A DNA stretch of 64,000 nt from Telmatactis stephensoni (GCA_029948255.1 JALIZF010001569.1:348599-412598); one strand, 5' to 3'; positions 23,950-37,150 are shown, numbered from the stretch's first letter. A program made the numbers and translations. The notes: generated by a model from the letters alone, not told the origin.

Positions 23950-26470
23950 AATTGATCAGTCTATGAAATATCCGAAATATCTCTGTGTTCTACATTTAGT
24001 AAATATCTCTGTATCTCTCAATGTGATTGCGCCGATCATGATCTAAAGAACATTCAGTTCTACGCCATTGAGTAGAGAACTTTGATTTAAAGTCAAACTA
24101 AAAGATTGAAAGATCTCAGGGCAATGAGCCTTTAACCTTAAAGACTTTTTGACCATAAACTCATAAACTGAAAACTTATATTTTACTGAACTGAACATGT
24201 TTTGTCTACTTATCTGAATTTCTTCGCGTCTCTATTTCCTTTGCAAAGGATTTCCCAAATGTATTGATGTCGATAGACCAAATATCTTCCAGCAAAGAGC
24301 AGCAACAAAGTTTTAAGTGCGGTGGCATGAGTCAAATTTGTTGTTCTCATTGGGTCAGGTCACCGAATGACTGAATGACCACAACCTAATTGGCTTATAG
24401 TTTGTATTACAAACAAGATTTGCCGAGAGATCCTAAAATATCAAAATAGAATGTGAAGAGCAAATATAATATCATTTGGTGCAGTACTATAATAATAAAA
24501 GCCAAACATGCTATACTGTAGTTGAGTTCCTTGCCATTCTAAAAATAGCGAGGTGCTGGCAAACTCTTGGTTTCGAAAGAGCGTTGACAGAGGAATTCCT
24601 GATCACACCGGTTAAGGTTCTCAGATACCTAATTTACATAGCAAATATTTGACGAATGTGTCCAATTTGGACACAATCAGATTGGTTGTCAAGGGCTCCG
24701 GCTCCTCATGACAGGCAATTTCATTTATAGTTGGGAAAAAGCGGAGAAACTGGAAAGAATATCAACAGAGAATGCTGGAACAGCAATTCATAAACAGATG
24801 GGTTGCATAGAAAACAAAGAAAACTGTTCAAAAACATCATCAGATGTAAAGTTTAAAGTCCAGACAAACCACAGATATCAAGAACAAAGGAGTAAGTATG
24901 CCATCTCATACGATACTATTAACAAAGGTTTAGCAGATATGTTAAACATGACTGGTGAGTTTACCATAGAACTCAGTAATGTGTTCAAGAAATCTGTTTT
25001 ATCGTGTTTCGAGCTGAGCTGTTATATAATGTATTTTATTATTCAATTTTCATAGACTGTACAAATTCTGGTTTTCCGATTGGTCAGTTTGTACCACGTG
25101 ACGCATTGTTATGAGGTGACAACATGACGTAATAACTTACATTCAATGGTAACAATGCACAGTGAGAGAGGAAAAAATGTTCCTGGTGATACATTTGAAG
25201 ATTTTTCAAAAAAGAGAAGATAAACAAGCCGTTATAGTTTTTTTATCGACAATGCTTCCATTTTTCACTTCACAAATTGAGCAACTTACTCTTGGTGTAT
25301 TTCACTTCTATTTGTGTTGCCATAGCGACGGTATTTTTTCTAAAATATCTCTTAAAAGAGAGCAGCTCTAGACAAGGGACTACATGGGCAATAAACTAAG
25401 GCACAGAAGGCAAAGAAAAAAAATTATCAAGCCGTTTTTGAATAAATTACAAACAATTCAATTCAAATGTCTCAATAAGACAACTCACAGATACAGCTAC
25501 ATAACATACAAGCCAATTCCAAAAGGAAAAACTTATGCACCAAAGTAAATTCCGAAGGGGGGAGGGGAGACTGCAACTAATATAAGGGGCTAACCCTAAG
25601 CTGTTTGCAGTCCCCCCAGTCAGGCATTTGATAATTATCTGGGTCCCAGGACACATAAATATTAAGAAATGTTAAACATGCTTGATCAATCTGTTTCCCA
25701 AATGTCGGGATTTAGACAAACTCTTGATCAAATCACACCCTTTTTGTCTTTTTCCTGCACTCCCCTCCCCCTCGGGCTGGGTTAATTTACTTTGACAGCC
25801 TTGATTAGGGTATGAGCACTAAAAGTGAGCAACATAAATGGTCCTATTTTATCATAGGCATTTAACTGCTTTACTTTAGATGTCTTTAATTCATGTGTAA
25901 AGACGTAAATGGCAAATTTCGATATTACTGTAAACACTTGTGTATCTCGAATCAAAGCTGCACTCATAGACAATTAGCAACTATAAACTTGTTTGTGAAA
26001 TTATAAAAATCTCAAAGAATTTTCAACTGAATCTAAACTGACTGCCTGCTTAGCTTTTGTTTGTCGAATTCTAGAACGTACAGCTGAATCGGTACTGAGT
26101 CTGAGTACACTGTGAAAGGTTGCGATCAAAATGCACGTTGGAATGTAGCTGCTAATTATGCATATTCAATTGATCTTTTGAATTCATTGCAAACAGTCCG
26201 AACTGGTTTCTTTTATTTGAGTGACCAAAGCAGGCTGGAGGATTTTTAACAATAGCAATTGTTACAATGCAAATCAGGAAGTCCCAAACGTAACCCGCCC
26301 AGTTAGACTTTTGTTGTCATTGTTTCACAAGGAGCGTGCAAAGCAGGATTTTGTACAATAGCATATTTACAATGCAAATGAGAAAGTCCCATCTACAGCA
26401 ATAACTCACAGCTACTCCTACAGAGTATCCGTGAGTTAAAAACGAAATTTATTGATTAGATTATTAAGAT
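23950..26470. other. Mostly non-coding stretch with one weak exon candidate
   Basis: A protein-like frame at 24708-24954 (IENKENCSKTSSDVKFK, ending at a GTGAGT donor) could be an exon, but it has no partner. A diverged direct repeat of about 55 bp (CAATGCAAAT...AAGTCCC) occurs at about 26230-26285 and 26340-26393. A short hairpin TAACTCAC/GTGAGTTA lies at 26404-26440. Nothing else is recognised. Confidence 0.4.
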
Positions 26471-26474
26471 TGAA

Positions 26475-27830
26475 TAGGTAGAAAACCTAAAGAAAGATCT
26501 GAGACCTATCTCACTGACACCATGTTTGTCAAAAGTTGCTGAAGATATTGTTGTACGTGATTTCGTGAAGCCTGCTGCAATGAAAGTCCTTGACCCTAAC
26601 CAGTATGGTGCAGTCCCGAAATCCTCCACTACCATCGCCTTGCTAAGTATGATCCACGATTGGACAATTGCAACTGATGGTAATGGAGCTACTGTCAGGT
26701 CGATCCTTTTCGATTATCGAAAAGCATTCGATTTTATCGACCATAGCATTCTCGTAAGCAAACTATGCGACTTAGAACTACCAACAAGTATTATTAATTG
26801 GATTATTGATTTCCTCAGCAACCGTTTTCAAAGAATCAAACTAGCAGATGGTTGTTACTCCAAATGGGGCTCAGTTGCATCAGGAGTCCCTCAAGGAACA
26901 AAATTAGGACCTTGGTTTTTATTATAATGATCAACGACCTGGTACTCAGCGACGCCCGTGTCTGGAAGTACGTGGATGATACAACGACATCAGAAATTGT
27001 CCAAAAAGGTGAAATCAGTGCTGCACAATTTTTTGCAGATAAAGTAGCTGAGTGGTCACGGAATAACAGAGTCCAGTTAAATACAGACAAATGTAAAGAG
27101 CTCAGGATTTCATTTGCAAGAAAGAAACAAGTATTTGAACCAGTTAAAGTTGATGGGAAAGACCTAGAAGTTGTAACAAGTGCAAAGTTATTAGGTGTAA
27201 CCATCTCAAGTGACTTATTGTGGAACGACCATATATACGAAGTAATAAAGAAAGCATCAAAAAGGTTATACTTCTTGGTTCTACTAAAAAGGGCCAAAGT
27301 ACCCTGTGAAGATCTGAGGCTGTTCTACACTACATGTATAAGATCGGTATTGGACCTATGCCGTGCCTGTGTTCTACTACTCGCTACCAAAGTACTTGAT
27401 TCACGAACTGGAACGTATTCAGAAGAGGGCGGTAGCAATCATGTGCCCCACTCTTAACTATAAGGAAGGTTCTTACTGACACAAATTTAATTTTACTAAA
27501 TGAACATCATGGAAACTTGTGTCATGCTCTTTTTAATGACATTCTGAATGATGAGAGCCACAGACTGCACCATTTACTCCCGCCATTACATAAACCAACC
27601 AGATATACTTTAAGACATTCAAGAACTTTTAATGTGCCTAATGTAAAGACAAATAGAGCTAAGAGCACTTTTATTCTATCTTCAAGCCTTAACATGAATA
27701 CACTTTAGTCAATTCCATATTTCTATATTGTAAATAATTCCAAATTTTTAGATTTTATAAATCAATGTATTTAATACGCAATTCAGCCTCTTGGCTGCAA
27801 GGTATTTCTCAATAAAGCATTCAAATGTTT
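26475..27830 (+). pseudogene. CR1/L2-like non-LTR reverse transcriptase, 5' truncated
   Basis: The frame starts within RT at DLRPISLTPCLSKVAE and continues with FDYRKAFDFIDHSIL and GVPQGTKLGP. It shifts near 26920, then gives MINDL and the catalytic KYVDDTTT, followed by NTDKCKELRISF. A further shift near 27390 leads into the C-terminal tail (ERIQKRAVAIMCPTL, then FNVPNVKTNRAKSTFI), which ends at 27708. AATAAAG at 27811 marks the 3' end. The fold-back element begins immediately after it. Confidence 0.75.
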
Positions 27831-29490
27831 TAAAAGTGTCATTGACTCTAAATATCAAATATACGGCGGCCATTCCAAAAATTAGATTTTCTTGAAACTC
27901 TGCATACAGTTTCCCTATACCTGCCTATGAAGAAATACCCATATGATTAGTTGTGAAGCCTTTGGTTTCCATGGCAACGCACATGCCTTATTTTGGGCCA
28001 GTTTTGATCAAAAACACTCCCAATTTTTTTAATACCTCGCTGTAACTAGGTTACCTAATGCCTGAAAATAATTTTAATATCCTAGAAAAGATCAATCTTT
28101 TGCTATTCGTTTGGTCGCCTTTGTGTCTCAATTGTTGCCTTGGCAACCGAATACAGGTATTTTAAACATTACATGGTTTTCGAGTTTTGAAAATTGCTGA
28201 ATTTTGACCAACTTTAGGGATCAATAACTCTGGTGGTAATGCTGAAATCGTAAAAGCAACTGACATCATGTGAACACTTTATCTTAGCCTTTGCCAGGAA
28301 TTGTTTTATATTTTTGGGCAATCAAATAATAATGTCATGCTGCTTTAAACTAACCCATCTATTGCAATTGCAGGAAATATGACCGCATTTTGTTCTGATT
28401 TTTATGGTTAAATCCTCTTTACTTGGCTTGAGAAAGTGATGAATATGGGCTCTAATGACAACAATTTATGTTTTTATCAATTTCAAAGAAGTATTGATCA
28501 GTTAATTGACGGGTCTTGCAACTGAAATATGCTAATTAGCCTGCTTCGACCCCAACTTTTACTGCATCATAGTTCCAAAATTTTCAATCACCACAACGTA
28601 AATTTGGCACTATAAGTAGACTTACCTTGACTCAAAGCAAAAATATATCATCAAAGAATAATTGTTCTCCATGTTGAAAGCATTGGCAACCAAATCAGTC
28701 CAAGAGAAACGTGACAACGCCAATGAAGTCCAGCTTCATAATTCACGGCAACTTTCAAACATCTCTTTCTGAATTACTCGATAATGCTTCATAAGAAGCC
28801 TTAGCATATCCATCAGAGGTCAGTCAAGTCCATAATCCTCTTTGAAGAAGCCATTTCAGGAGAAAAAATCAAGCGAAAGCTACAAAGCTCGAAGACTTTA
28901 AATATGTACCGCTGACCAAGTCAATAATCACTCAAGGCTCACCAGAGGTAACCCAAGAAAGAAGCCGAAGCATCTGGTCAGAAGCATGTGCATCGAACTG
29001 AAATAAATATACAGGATAACAAATTATTTCTGCAATTCAGTGTAATCTTCAGTCAAATTTAAACATGACTAGTTGTACCGCCGGCACAACAGAAATGCGG
29101 ATCTAGACCTTTTGAAAGGGGGATGCACCATTTTAAAAAACACAGAGGGCATAATTTCCTCAAGCCCCCTTCTAAAGTAACATCACAGGGCTGTAGCAAG
29201 CCATCAAATTCTGAAAGGCTAAAACAACCCATTCTATAGTTATCCTTTTTTGCAAGCGCAGCGGGTGCGAAATTTGGGCTAAACAATTACGATAAAACCA
29301 ACCAACAACAAACATTTAGAAAGTAATGCTTTGGGAAAGTATATTGTTGTACACGTTTAGACAAGATATAGAGATTGAGTGTGGGAGAGAAAGAAAGAAA
29401 AAAATAAGAGGACCAAACTGAAAAGGGGAGGGCACCCCCTGGATCCGCCACTGGATCCCCACCACCGAATTAGCGAACTTAAGCATGAAC

Positions 29491-29611
29491 AACGTAGAAC
29501 GCCAAAAACGTGAAAATGGTGCACACGCCATAACTTGCAAATCCCTGATTGGTCTGTCATTGCAACCGATTGTGCGTGTGCACCATTTTCATGTTTTTGG
29601 TGTTCTACGTT
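29491..29611. repeat. 38-bp inverted repeat inside the fold-back spacer
   Basis: 29491-29528 (AACGTAGAACGCC...) and 29574-29611 (...GGTGTTCTACGTT) are near-perfect inverse copies separated by 45 bp. They could extrude as a cruciform, or be the ends of a tiny MITE nested in the larger fold-back. Confidence 0.8.
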
Positions 29612-29797
29612 GTCGGTGCTTATGTGTGCGATGTACGGTGAAGTGAAATTATTTTTGCGGCATTGCGATTTTAAGGTCCAACAAAAATGTTTTATCATGT
29701 TCCTCTTGAAAAAATGCGGTGACAGTGTTCCGTCGAGTTTTTTTGCGGTGTTGACATTTATTTCTTTGCGGTGTTGCGGTATGCCAGACCCCCAATG

Positions 29798-29900
29798 CCC
29801 CCCTCCTTCCTTCCTTCCCTCTCTCCCTCCCTCCCTCCCTCCTTCTTTCCTTCCCTCCCTCCTTCCTTTCCTTCTTCCTTCCTTTCCTGCACCTCCCTTC
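29798..29900. repeat. Polypyrimidine CCTT/CCCT tract
   Basis: About 100 bp are almost pure C/T on the plus strand, made of CCTTCCTT and CCCTCCCT units with partial mirror symmetry. It can adopt triplex (H-DNA) structure. Frames over it give only Pro/Ser/Leu or Lys/Arg/Glu repeats and are not genes. Confidence 0.9.
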
Positions 29901-31079
29901 CAAAAAAAAAGCGGATAATGAAGCCAAATATCGAATATCTGGGTTACCTGTGGTGAGCCTTGAGTGATTATTGACTTGGTCAGCGGTACATATTTAAAGT
30001 CTTCGAGCTTTGTAGCTTTCGCTTGATTTTTCCTCCTGAAATGGCTTCTTCAAAGAGGATTATGGACTTGACTGACCTCTGATGGATATGCTAAGACTTC
30101 TTATGAAGCATTATCGAGTAATTCAGAAAGAGATGTTTGAAAGTTGCCGTGAATTATGAAGCTGGACTTCATTGGCGTTGTCACGTTTCTCTTGGACTGA
30201 TTTGGTTGCCAATGCTTTCAACATGGAGAACAATTATTCTTTGATGATATATTTTTGCTTTGAGTCAAGGTAAGTCTACTTATAGTGCCAAATTTACGTT
30301 GTGGTGATTGAAAATTTTGGAACTATGATGCAGTAAAAGTTGGGGTCGAAGCAGGCTAATTAGCATATTTCAGTTGCAAGACCCGTCAGTTAACTGATCA
30401 ATATTTCTTTGAAATTGATAAAAACATAAATTGTTGTCATTAGATCCCTTATTCATCACTTTCTCAAGCCAAGTAAAGAGGATTTAACCATAAAAATCAG
30501 AACAAAATGCGGTCATATTTCCTGCAATTGCAATAGATGGGTTAGTTTAAAGCAGCATGACATCGTTATTATTTGATTGCCCAAAAATATAAAACAATTC
30601 CTGGCAAAGGCTAAGATAAAGTGTTCACATGATGTCAGTTGCTTTACGATTTCAGCGTTACCACCAGAGTTATTGATCCCTAAAGTTGGTCAAAATTCTG
30701 CAACTTTCAAAACTCATGTAATGTTTAAAATACCTGTATTCGGTTGCCAAGGCAACAATTGAGACACAAAGGCAACCAAACGAATAGCAAAAGATTGATC
30801 TTTTCTAGGATATTAAAATTATTTTCAGGCATTAGGTAACCTAGTTACAGTGAGGTATTAAAAAGTTGGAAATTTGGGAGTGTTTTTGATCAAAACTGGC
30901 CCAAAATAAGGCATGTGCGTTGCCATGGAAACCAAAGGCTTCCACAACTAATCATATGGGTGTTTCTTCATAGGTAGGTATAGGGAAGCTGTATGCAGAG
31001 TTTCCAGAAAATCTAATTTTTGGAATGGCCGCCCATTTCAAAAAATGTTTGATATTTACAGTCATTTACACTTAAGTGA

Positions 31080-31428
31080 TAAGTTTATCCTAGTTTAATC
31101 ACAACGATTTTCCTATCAGTAGATAAACTAAGTTCAAGGTTTTGTTTTTGGTCAGTTTCAGTGTAATTGGTGTCACCATGGCAACGATATAAAAATAAGG
31201 CTGAAATTAGTTTTTTTCTGAAATATCTCTTGATTTATAATGGTTCCCTTACCCAAATACTATGTAACAAAGTACATACCAAGGTAAAGTAGATAACATA
31301 GAATTAAAACTCTTTGATTGAAGTGATTTGGAATAAAGGAAGCCTGTTCATTTATTTTACCTTTATTACAAAAAATATCTGAATATTTGTTGTTGTTTTT
31401 TGTTTGTTTTTTGTCTTTTTTTTTGTAG
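31080..31428. other. Non-coding stretch
   Basis: AT-rich intronic-looking sequence ending in a long T-rich tract (31390-31425) that serves as the polypyrimidine tract of the exon that follows. Confidence 0.5.
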
Positions 31429-31542
31429 ACTAACACTTCTTCTGGTCCTTGGTGTATTGTCGAAGCAAAAACCAATGCAGGGCCTTTAACGGAAGGGATA
31501 ACTTCCATATCACAGCAACAAAGAACCGTGGGAGATGCTGTG
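31429..31542 (+). CDS. Candidate internal exon, 38 codons, phase 0
   Basis: A very strong T-rich tract and TTTTGTAG acceptor precede 114 open nucleotides that end at a GTGAGT donor. They encode TNTSSGPWCIVEAKTNAG, then PLTEGITSISQQQRTVGDAV. Length divisible by three and clean splice sites support a real exon of a host gene whose other exons lie outside the recognisable sequence. The function is unknown. Confidence 0.5.
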
Positions 31543-32255
31543 GTGAGTTATTATACGACTATGTTAGATATTTTGATGATGGATCACTCCTGTTCACTAA
31601 ATTGATGCATTTCAGTCTTCTCTGTCCCGAGCTTCAGCTACATTAACATGATAAGATTATAATAGCCTGAGATCAAACACTCTTTGTGGGTAAAACTGAG
31701 GATAGACAGATAGAGTTGGGGTTGAATTATAGCGGACTGTCGATTTGCTACCACAATATTTTGAGTTTGCCTTTTGGTCGAGGGTTGAAGGTCCATGACC
31801 GCTTTGGAAATTTGATAGTCTCACCAAACAGAGGGTTGTCCAATACACACTGTACCTGACACGGATGGACAAAATCTTTTGACGATCGGACACACCGGAA
31901 GTCATGTCGTTAATCAAAAATTGGAAAAAACAGACCACCCCCCACATAAATATATATGTTGAACTATTCTTATGCCTCCCCTCCCCAAGACTGTATTAGT
32001 TGGTTTGATAAAATTTGTCAGTTTCAACCTCCCCTCCCTAAGCAAAGATTGTCTTGATGTGCTAATATAGTAGTATATATTTAGCTTCCGGTTAAATTTT
32101 TTTGGCAATACAGTCTACAAATGGCAACAGTCGGTGACGGATCGTCACGGTCGGACAACATTTCCAGGGTCAATGAAATCAGAAAGTAAGGAAATTTTCT
32201 AAGTGTCGCAAAACTAATTAGCATATTTTTTTTCATTCGCACAATTGGGCGAATG

Positions 32256-33990
32256 GAGGCACTAATGAGATGCAAATGAATTCCTCGGCACTTAGAAAAT
32301 TTTCGAAAGAATCGTCAAGAAAGGGACCTCAGAAATGTTGTCCGATGGTGACGGTCCGTCAAATAATGAGATGCAAATGAATTCTTCGACACTTAGAAAA
32401 TTTTCGAGGATTTGTCAAGGAAGGAGCCTCAGAAATGTTGTCCGATGGTGACGGTCCGTCAAATAATGAGATGCAAATGAATTCCTTGGCACTTAGAAAA
32501 TTTTCGAGGATTCGTCAAGCTAAGGAAGGGACCTCAGAAATGTTGTCCGATGGTGACGGTCCGTCAAATAATGAGATGCAAATGAATTCCTTGGCACTTA
32601 GAAAATTTTCGAGGATTCGTCAAGGAAGGGACCTCCGAAATGTTGTCCGATGGTGACGGTCCGTCAAATAATGAGATGCAAATGAATTCTTCGACACTTA
32701 GAAAATTTTCGAAGAATCGTCAAGGAAGGGACCTCAGAAATGTTGTCCGATCGTGACGGTCCGTCAAATAATGAGATGCAAATGAATTCTTCGACACTTA
32801 GAAAATTTTCGAGGATTCGTCAAGGAAGGAGCCTCAGAAATGTTGTCCGATGGTGACGGTCCGTCAAATAATGAGATGCAAATGAATTCCTTGGCACTTA
32901 GAAAATTTTCGAGGATTCGTCAAGGAAGGAGCCTCAGAAATGTTGTCCGATGGTGACGGTCCGTCAAATAATGAGATGCAAATGAATTCCTTGGCACTTA
33001 GAAAATTTTCGAGGATTCGTCAAGGAAGGGACCTCCGAAATGTTGTCCGATGGTGACGGTCCGTCAAATAATGAGATGCAAATGAATTCTTCGACACTTA
33101 GAAAATTTTCAAAGAATCGTCAAGGAAGGGACCTCAGAAATGTTGTCCGATCGTGACGGTCCGTCAAATAATGAGATGCAAATGAATTCTTCGACACTTA
33201 GAAAATTTTCGAGGATTCGTCAAGGAAGGAGCCTCAGAAATGTTGTCCGATCGTGACGGTCCGTCAAATAATGAGATGCAAATGAATTCCTTGGCACTTA
33301 GAAAATTTTCGAGGATTCGTCAAGGAAGGAGCCTCAGAAATGTTGTCCGATGGTGACGGTCCGTCAAATAATGAGATGCAAATGAATTCCTTGGCACTTA
33401 GAAAATTTTCGAGGATTCGTCAAGGAAGGGACCTCCGAAATGTTGTCCGATGGTGACGGTCCGTCAAATAATGAGATGCAAATGAATTCTTCGACACTTA
33501 GAAAATTTTCGAAGAATCGTCAAGGAAGGGACCTCAGAAATGTTGTCCGATCGTGACGGTCCGTCAAATAATGAGATGCAAATGAATTCTTCGACACTTA
33601 GAAAATTTTCGAAGAATCGTCAAGGAAGGGACCTCCGAAATGTTGTCCGATGGTGACGGTCCGTCAAATAATGAGATGCAAATGAATTCTTCGACACTTA
33701 GAAAATTTTCGAGGATTCGTCAAGGAAGGAGCCTCAGAAATGTTGTCCGATCGTGACGGTCCGTCAAATAATGAGATGCAAATGAATTCCTTGGCACTTA
33801 GAAAATTTTCGAGGATTCGTCAAGGAAGGAGCCTCAGAAATGTTGTCCGATCGTGACGGTCCGTCAAATAATGAGATGCAAATGAATTCCTTGGCACTTA
33901 GAAAATTTTCGAGGATTCGTCAAGGAAGGGACCTCCGAAATGTTGTCCGATGGTGACGGTCCGTCAAATAATGAGATGCAAATGAATTCG
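32256..33990. repeat. 100-bp satellite, about 17 copies, each with ATGCAAAT
   Basis: Copies of CCGTCAAATAATGAG start at 32356, 32456, 32561, 32661 and then every 100 bp to 33961. The one 105-bp step carries a CTAAG-like insertion. Each unit contains the octamer ATGCAAAT, the palindrome GAAAATTTTC and a near-palindromic GACGGTCCGTC. Variants (GGTGACGG or CGTGACGG; CCTTGGC or CTTCGAC) alternate in higher-order order. One unit lies in inverted orientation at about 32120-32250, and another in the right arm at 37165-37290. Confidence 0.95.
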
Positions 33991-34458
33991 TAGGATTTCA
34001 GGCTGTTGACGATCTACTAAAGAGTAACCGCTGACCAGTTAGTCACGTGAGTATAGCAAGTTCAGGTCTCAAACTGGTTTGAAATATGGCGTCCTCTCTC
34101 GTATCGTCACGTTTGTATTTTGTTTTGAAATAACATGGAGACAAGTTTTTGGTTATGTCTGATTTGATATCAGCTGTTAAAAATTATGTTTATAAGGTGG
34201 AAAGTGATGTTTTGGAATTGTTTTCTGAAATAAATGGCCACTTTGACTCATGTTTTTGCCGTGGCGCCATGTTTAAATACAAGCCCAACACAAACCCAGG
34301 AGCCGGTAATAACGCTATCCAACGGATAAGTCCATATCCAGCGGATAAAATCTATCTATACAATGGATAACTTAGTCTGGCGGATAACTTAATCCAGGCT
34401 TTGTACAACCGATTCCAGATAAAATTAACAAACACAGCAAGTTTGATTTCCTTTATGT
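33991..34458. other. Element interior, no gene supported
   Basis: Contains a weak frame (34149-34370) and a repeat-like segment at 34310-34400 with the motif GGATAA recurring in TATCC-rich context. No recognisable protein. Confidence 0.4.
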
Positions 34459-35303
34459 TTAAGGTTGGTGCCTACTATTGTCCGCGCGCACTGCTTTCTG
34501 CGCATGCAAAAACACTGAACTTTTTGTCGGTAAAGCAATCGTAAAAGCAAGGCCTTTTTACGACTTTTTGAAAAAATAAACTTACAGAATTAAAGGAAAA
34601 CCATTTAGCCTCTCCTGTGTTTGAATGAAATTCACAGTTGATAAATAGAACCTGAGTTACAACGCCTGTTTTGACTATCATTTCTACCAGAAACGATCTG
34701 TTTTCGCCGCCATCTTGAAAATTTCCCACAATGCATTGTAATTCGCTCTACTTTCCGGGGAGGGCTAGGGAATGTTTGATCATTTTCGCGAATTCTGATC
34801 AGTTTTCGCGCGTTTATCGGCAAATAACTTTCTAAATCGCACGGATACCCCTATTTTTTATTTTTGTAAATTGTAAAGTGGAGATTAACCTACTATTTTA
34901 AAATACTTTTATGAATTTAAAATTGAAACTTGATTGCAAAAATTGGACTTTTCATTTGGCGGTCATGAACCAAAACAGGTCTAAAACTAGTAAAAAGTCA
35001 TTGAAAAAAATTGTTATTCTGGTTTTTCATATTTCGTATGGCATTGACAAGTAAGAGAATTGTGTTGTAAACGTTTTAGTAAAAAAAGTTTGACATTTTT
35101 TCAAAATATGGGGTATTTATGATTTTTTCTTTGGGCCTCTAGAATAGGCAGATTTTGCAACATTTGATGGCGTGTAACTCATTAATATGCACGGTGACCC
35201 CCAATTTTTTCCTTGGATTCTAGCTCCCTATGATGAGTTCTTTGATACCCATGTGGTTTTTGGCCAAAAAAATTACCTTCCCATTAGTAGGCACCAACCT
35301 TAA
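34459..35303. mobile_element. piggyBac-like MITE with TTAA target sites, copy 1
   Basis: Both ends read TTAAGGTTGGTGCCTACTA (34459 inwards, 35303 inwards on the other strand). TTAA at each border is the target preference of piggyBac elements. The 845-bp body is non-coding and includes the GGGGGTCAC block near 35187-35196 (inverse of the shared sequence), and a GCCGCCATCTTG block near 34704. The element at 63191-63926 is a homologous copy in the opposite orientation. Confidence 0.75.
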
Positions 35304-36138
35304 CTGAGGAGTTTCAGTAAACTATTCTAATGAGCCAAACCGTGCATAATCGATGCATAAGCTTGTACATATTATTTGAGCACGCTTTAAGTTCTATCCT
35401 GAAAACTTAGCAGTTGTAGGAGAGATTGAAGGTATATTTTGCTACTACATTGATTTTTAAAAAGGTTTCCGTGTTATCCGAGAATTTGAAATGCCGACAC
35501 TTGAATGGGATGAGGATACAGTATTAATCTTTTTATCTTTTACCTTTGAGTGAGCGTGTGAAGAAGATGCCCTAGTGTTTATGTAAAACCTTTAAGAGGG
35601 TTTTTTTTCAAGTTCAAGATGTGATTGACAAAAACTCCTGAGTTGAAACATAGCTGTTGTACAGAAAGTTTAAGTCGTTTGTAAGTAGTTTTGGCTGATG
35701 AAAATTGAATGAAAGCCTGTAAATCCAAACCAAAAATTTGGATGGTTTAATTTGTGTTCTTTAACACAGAAGTATGTGAGCAACTATTTTCATGGTTGTC
35801 AAAGTTTGCACATATTACCAAACACATAGCCTGCAGGCTACCAAACACATGAACAGATGGCGTTTTCTATTTTTAATGTTATATGTTCTAGATGGGCATA
35901 ATGATGATGTAATAATTTCAAAATAAATAAAATATATTTTGTATTTAATTTAAATATTCTGTGTAAATATATTCTTTATTTGTAATTGCATGTAATAATA
36001 AAAAATGTTGTTCTTTTTAATATGATTTGATTGACTAAGGCTGTGATAGTGATATTTTGAATTTCTAATGGAAACCTTATGTGGTAAGCGTATAGGTGGG
36101 TTTTAAAACAAAAGTGATACTTGAATAGGTATTATTAA
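35304..36138. other. Non-coding AT-rich stretch
   Basis: No gene or repeat family recognised. Several AATAAA-like strings occur near 35930-36000. Confidence 0.45.
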
Positions 36139-36169
36139 CTATTTTGAAGTATGGAGCTCTGAGTGTTTA

Positions 36170-37150
36170 ATAATTAAAAGTGATTTGGCTAGTGGCGAGC
36201 GATAGGAGTTTTGAACTAATTTGGTGAGCGATCGATAAATGGAGCGATCGATACTTGAATCGTAGTTCTTTGAAAACGGCGTATAACATATTATAACTAT
36301 TTTTGCTAGGAGTTTAGTAGTAATTTGGCGAGCGATAGGAGTTTTGAAGTAATTTGGCGAGCGATAAATAGAGCGAGCGATACTGGAATCGTAGTTCTTT
36401 GAAAACGACATATAACAGAACTATTTTTGCTAGGAGTTTTGAAGTAATTTGGCGAGCGATAGGAGTTTAGAAGTAATTTGGCGAGCGATAAATGGAGTGA
36501 GCGATACTTGAATCGTAGTTCTTTGAAAACGGCGTATAACATATTAGAACTATTCAAAAGGCAAAAGAATTATGCTTCTATCTGATTTTCTCGCTTGTTA
36601 TTGCTTGTTAATGAAACGCGATCATTCAGGTTGTGAACTTTCTAAGAAGATTTTTTGAAAACGGCGAAACAAACATTAATTGAGGTTTCTGAACTGGTTG
36701 TCAACTTTCACATCAGAGTGTTTTGATAACGGCGCAACACACCAATGTTATAAACACAATGTATTTTAAAATATTCTCGCTTGTTATTATTGGTTGTGAA
36801 CTTTCTAAGAAGTGTGTTTTGATAACAGCGAAACACACATTGAAATTACTGAATTCGCTGTATGAATTCTCTCGCTTGTTATTACTTGTTACTAAATTGA
36901 ACGCGATCTAAGAAGAGGATTTTTTTTTGAAAAGGGCGAAACAAACTTTGGGGTTTGTAAACTGCTTGTGAACTTTGTTAGAAGAGTGTTTTGATAACGG
37001 CGAAACACACACTGAGGTTAATGAACACGCTGTATTAATTCTGTCGCTTGTTATTACTTAAACGCGATCATTCTGGATGTGAACTTTCTAAGAAGATTTT
37101 TTGAAAACGACGAAACAAGCATCGAGGTCACTGAATGTGGATCCCTGAAT
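36170..37150. repeat. Two degenerate tandem arrays inside the TIR element
   Basis: From 36170 to 36550 a unit of about 122-130 bp is repeated three times, marked by GCGAGCGATA blocks and AATCGTAGTTCTTTGAAAAC at about 36259, 36389 and 36511. From 36585 to 37150 another unit recurs 4-5 times in decayed form, marked by CTCGCTTGTTATTA, GTGAACTTTCTAAGAAG and GCGAAACA. Neither codes. Confidence 0.75.

Larger units (their letters stand above)
27834..31073. mobile_element. Fold-back element with arms of about 1.1 kb
   Basis: The left arm (27834-28955) is the reverse complement of the right arm (29940-31073), with only a few indels; coordinate sums stay near 58896 along the arms. The spacer of about 985 bp (28956-29939) holds a smaller 38-bp hairpin and a polypyrimidine tract. 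No transposase is visible. The outer ends read AAGTGT...ATATCAAA and its inverse. It is probably a non-autonomous DNA element with very long terminal inverted repeats. Confidence 0.85.

Noticed and set aside
29649..29956. Ser/Pro-rich and Lys/Glu/Arg-rich small proteins
   Set aside because: Both are strand-opposite readings of the polypyrimidine tract.
32256..33990. CRISPR-like array
   Set aside because: The whole 100-bp unit is repeated, with no unique spacers and no cas genes, in a eukaryotic context.
36139..36557. Ser/Tyr/Arg-rich minus-strand proteins
   Set aside because: They are translations of a degenerate 122-130 bp tandem repeat.
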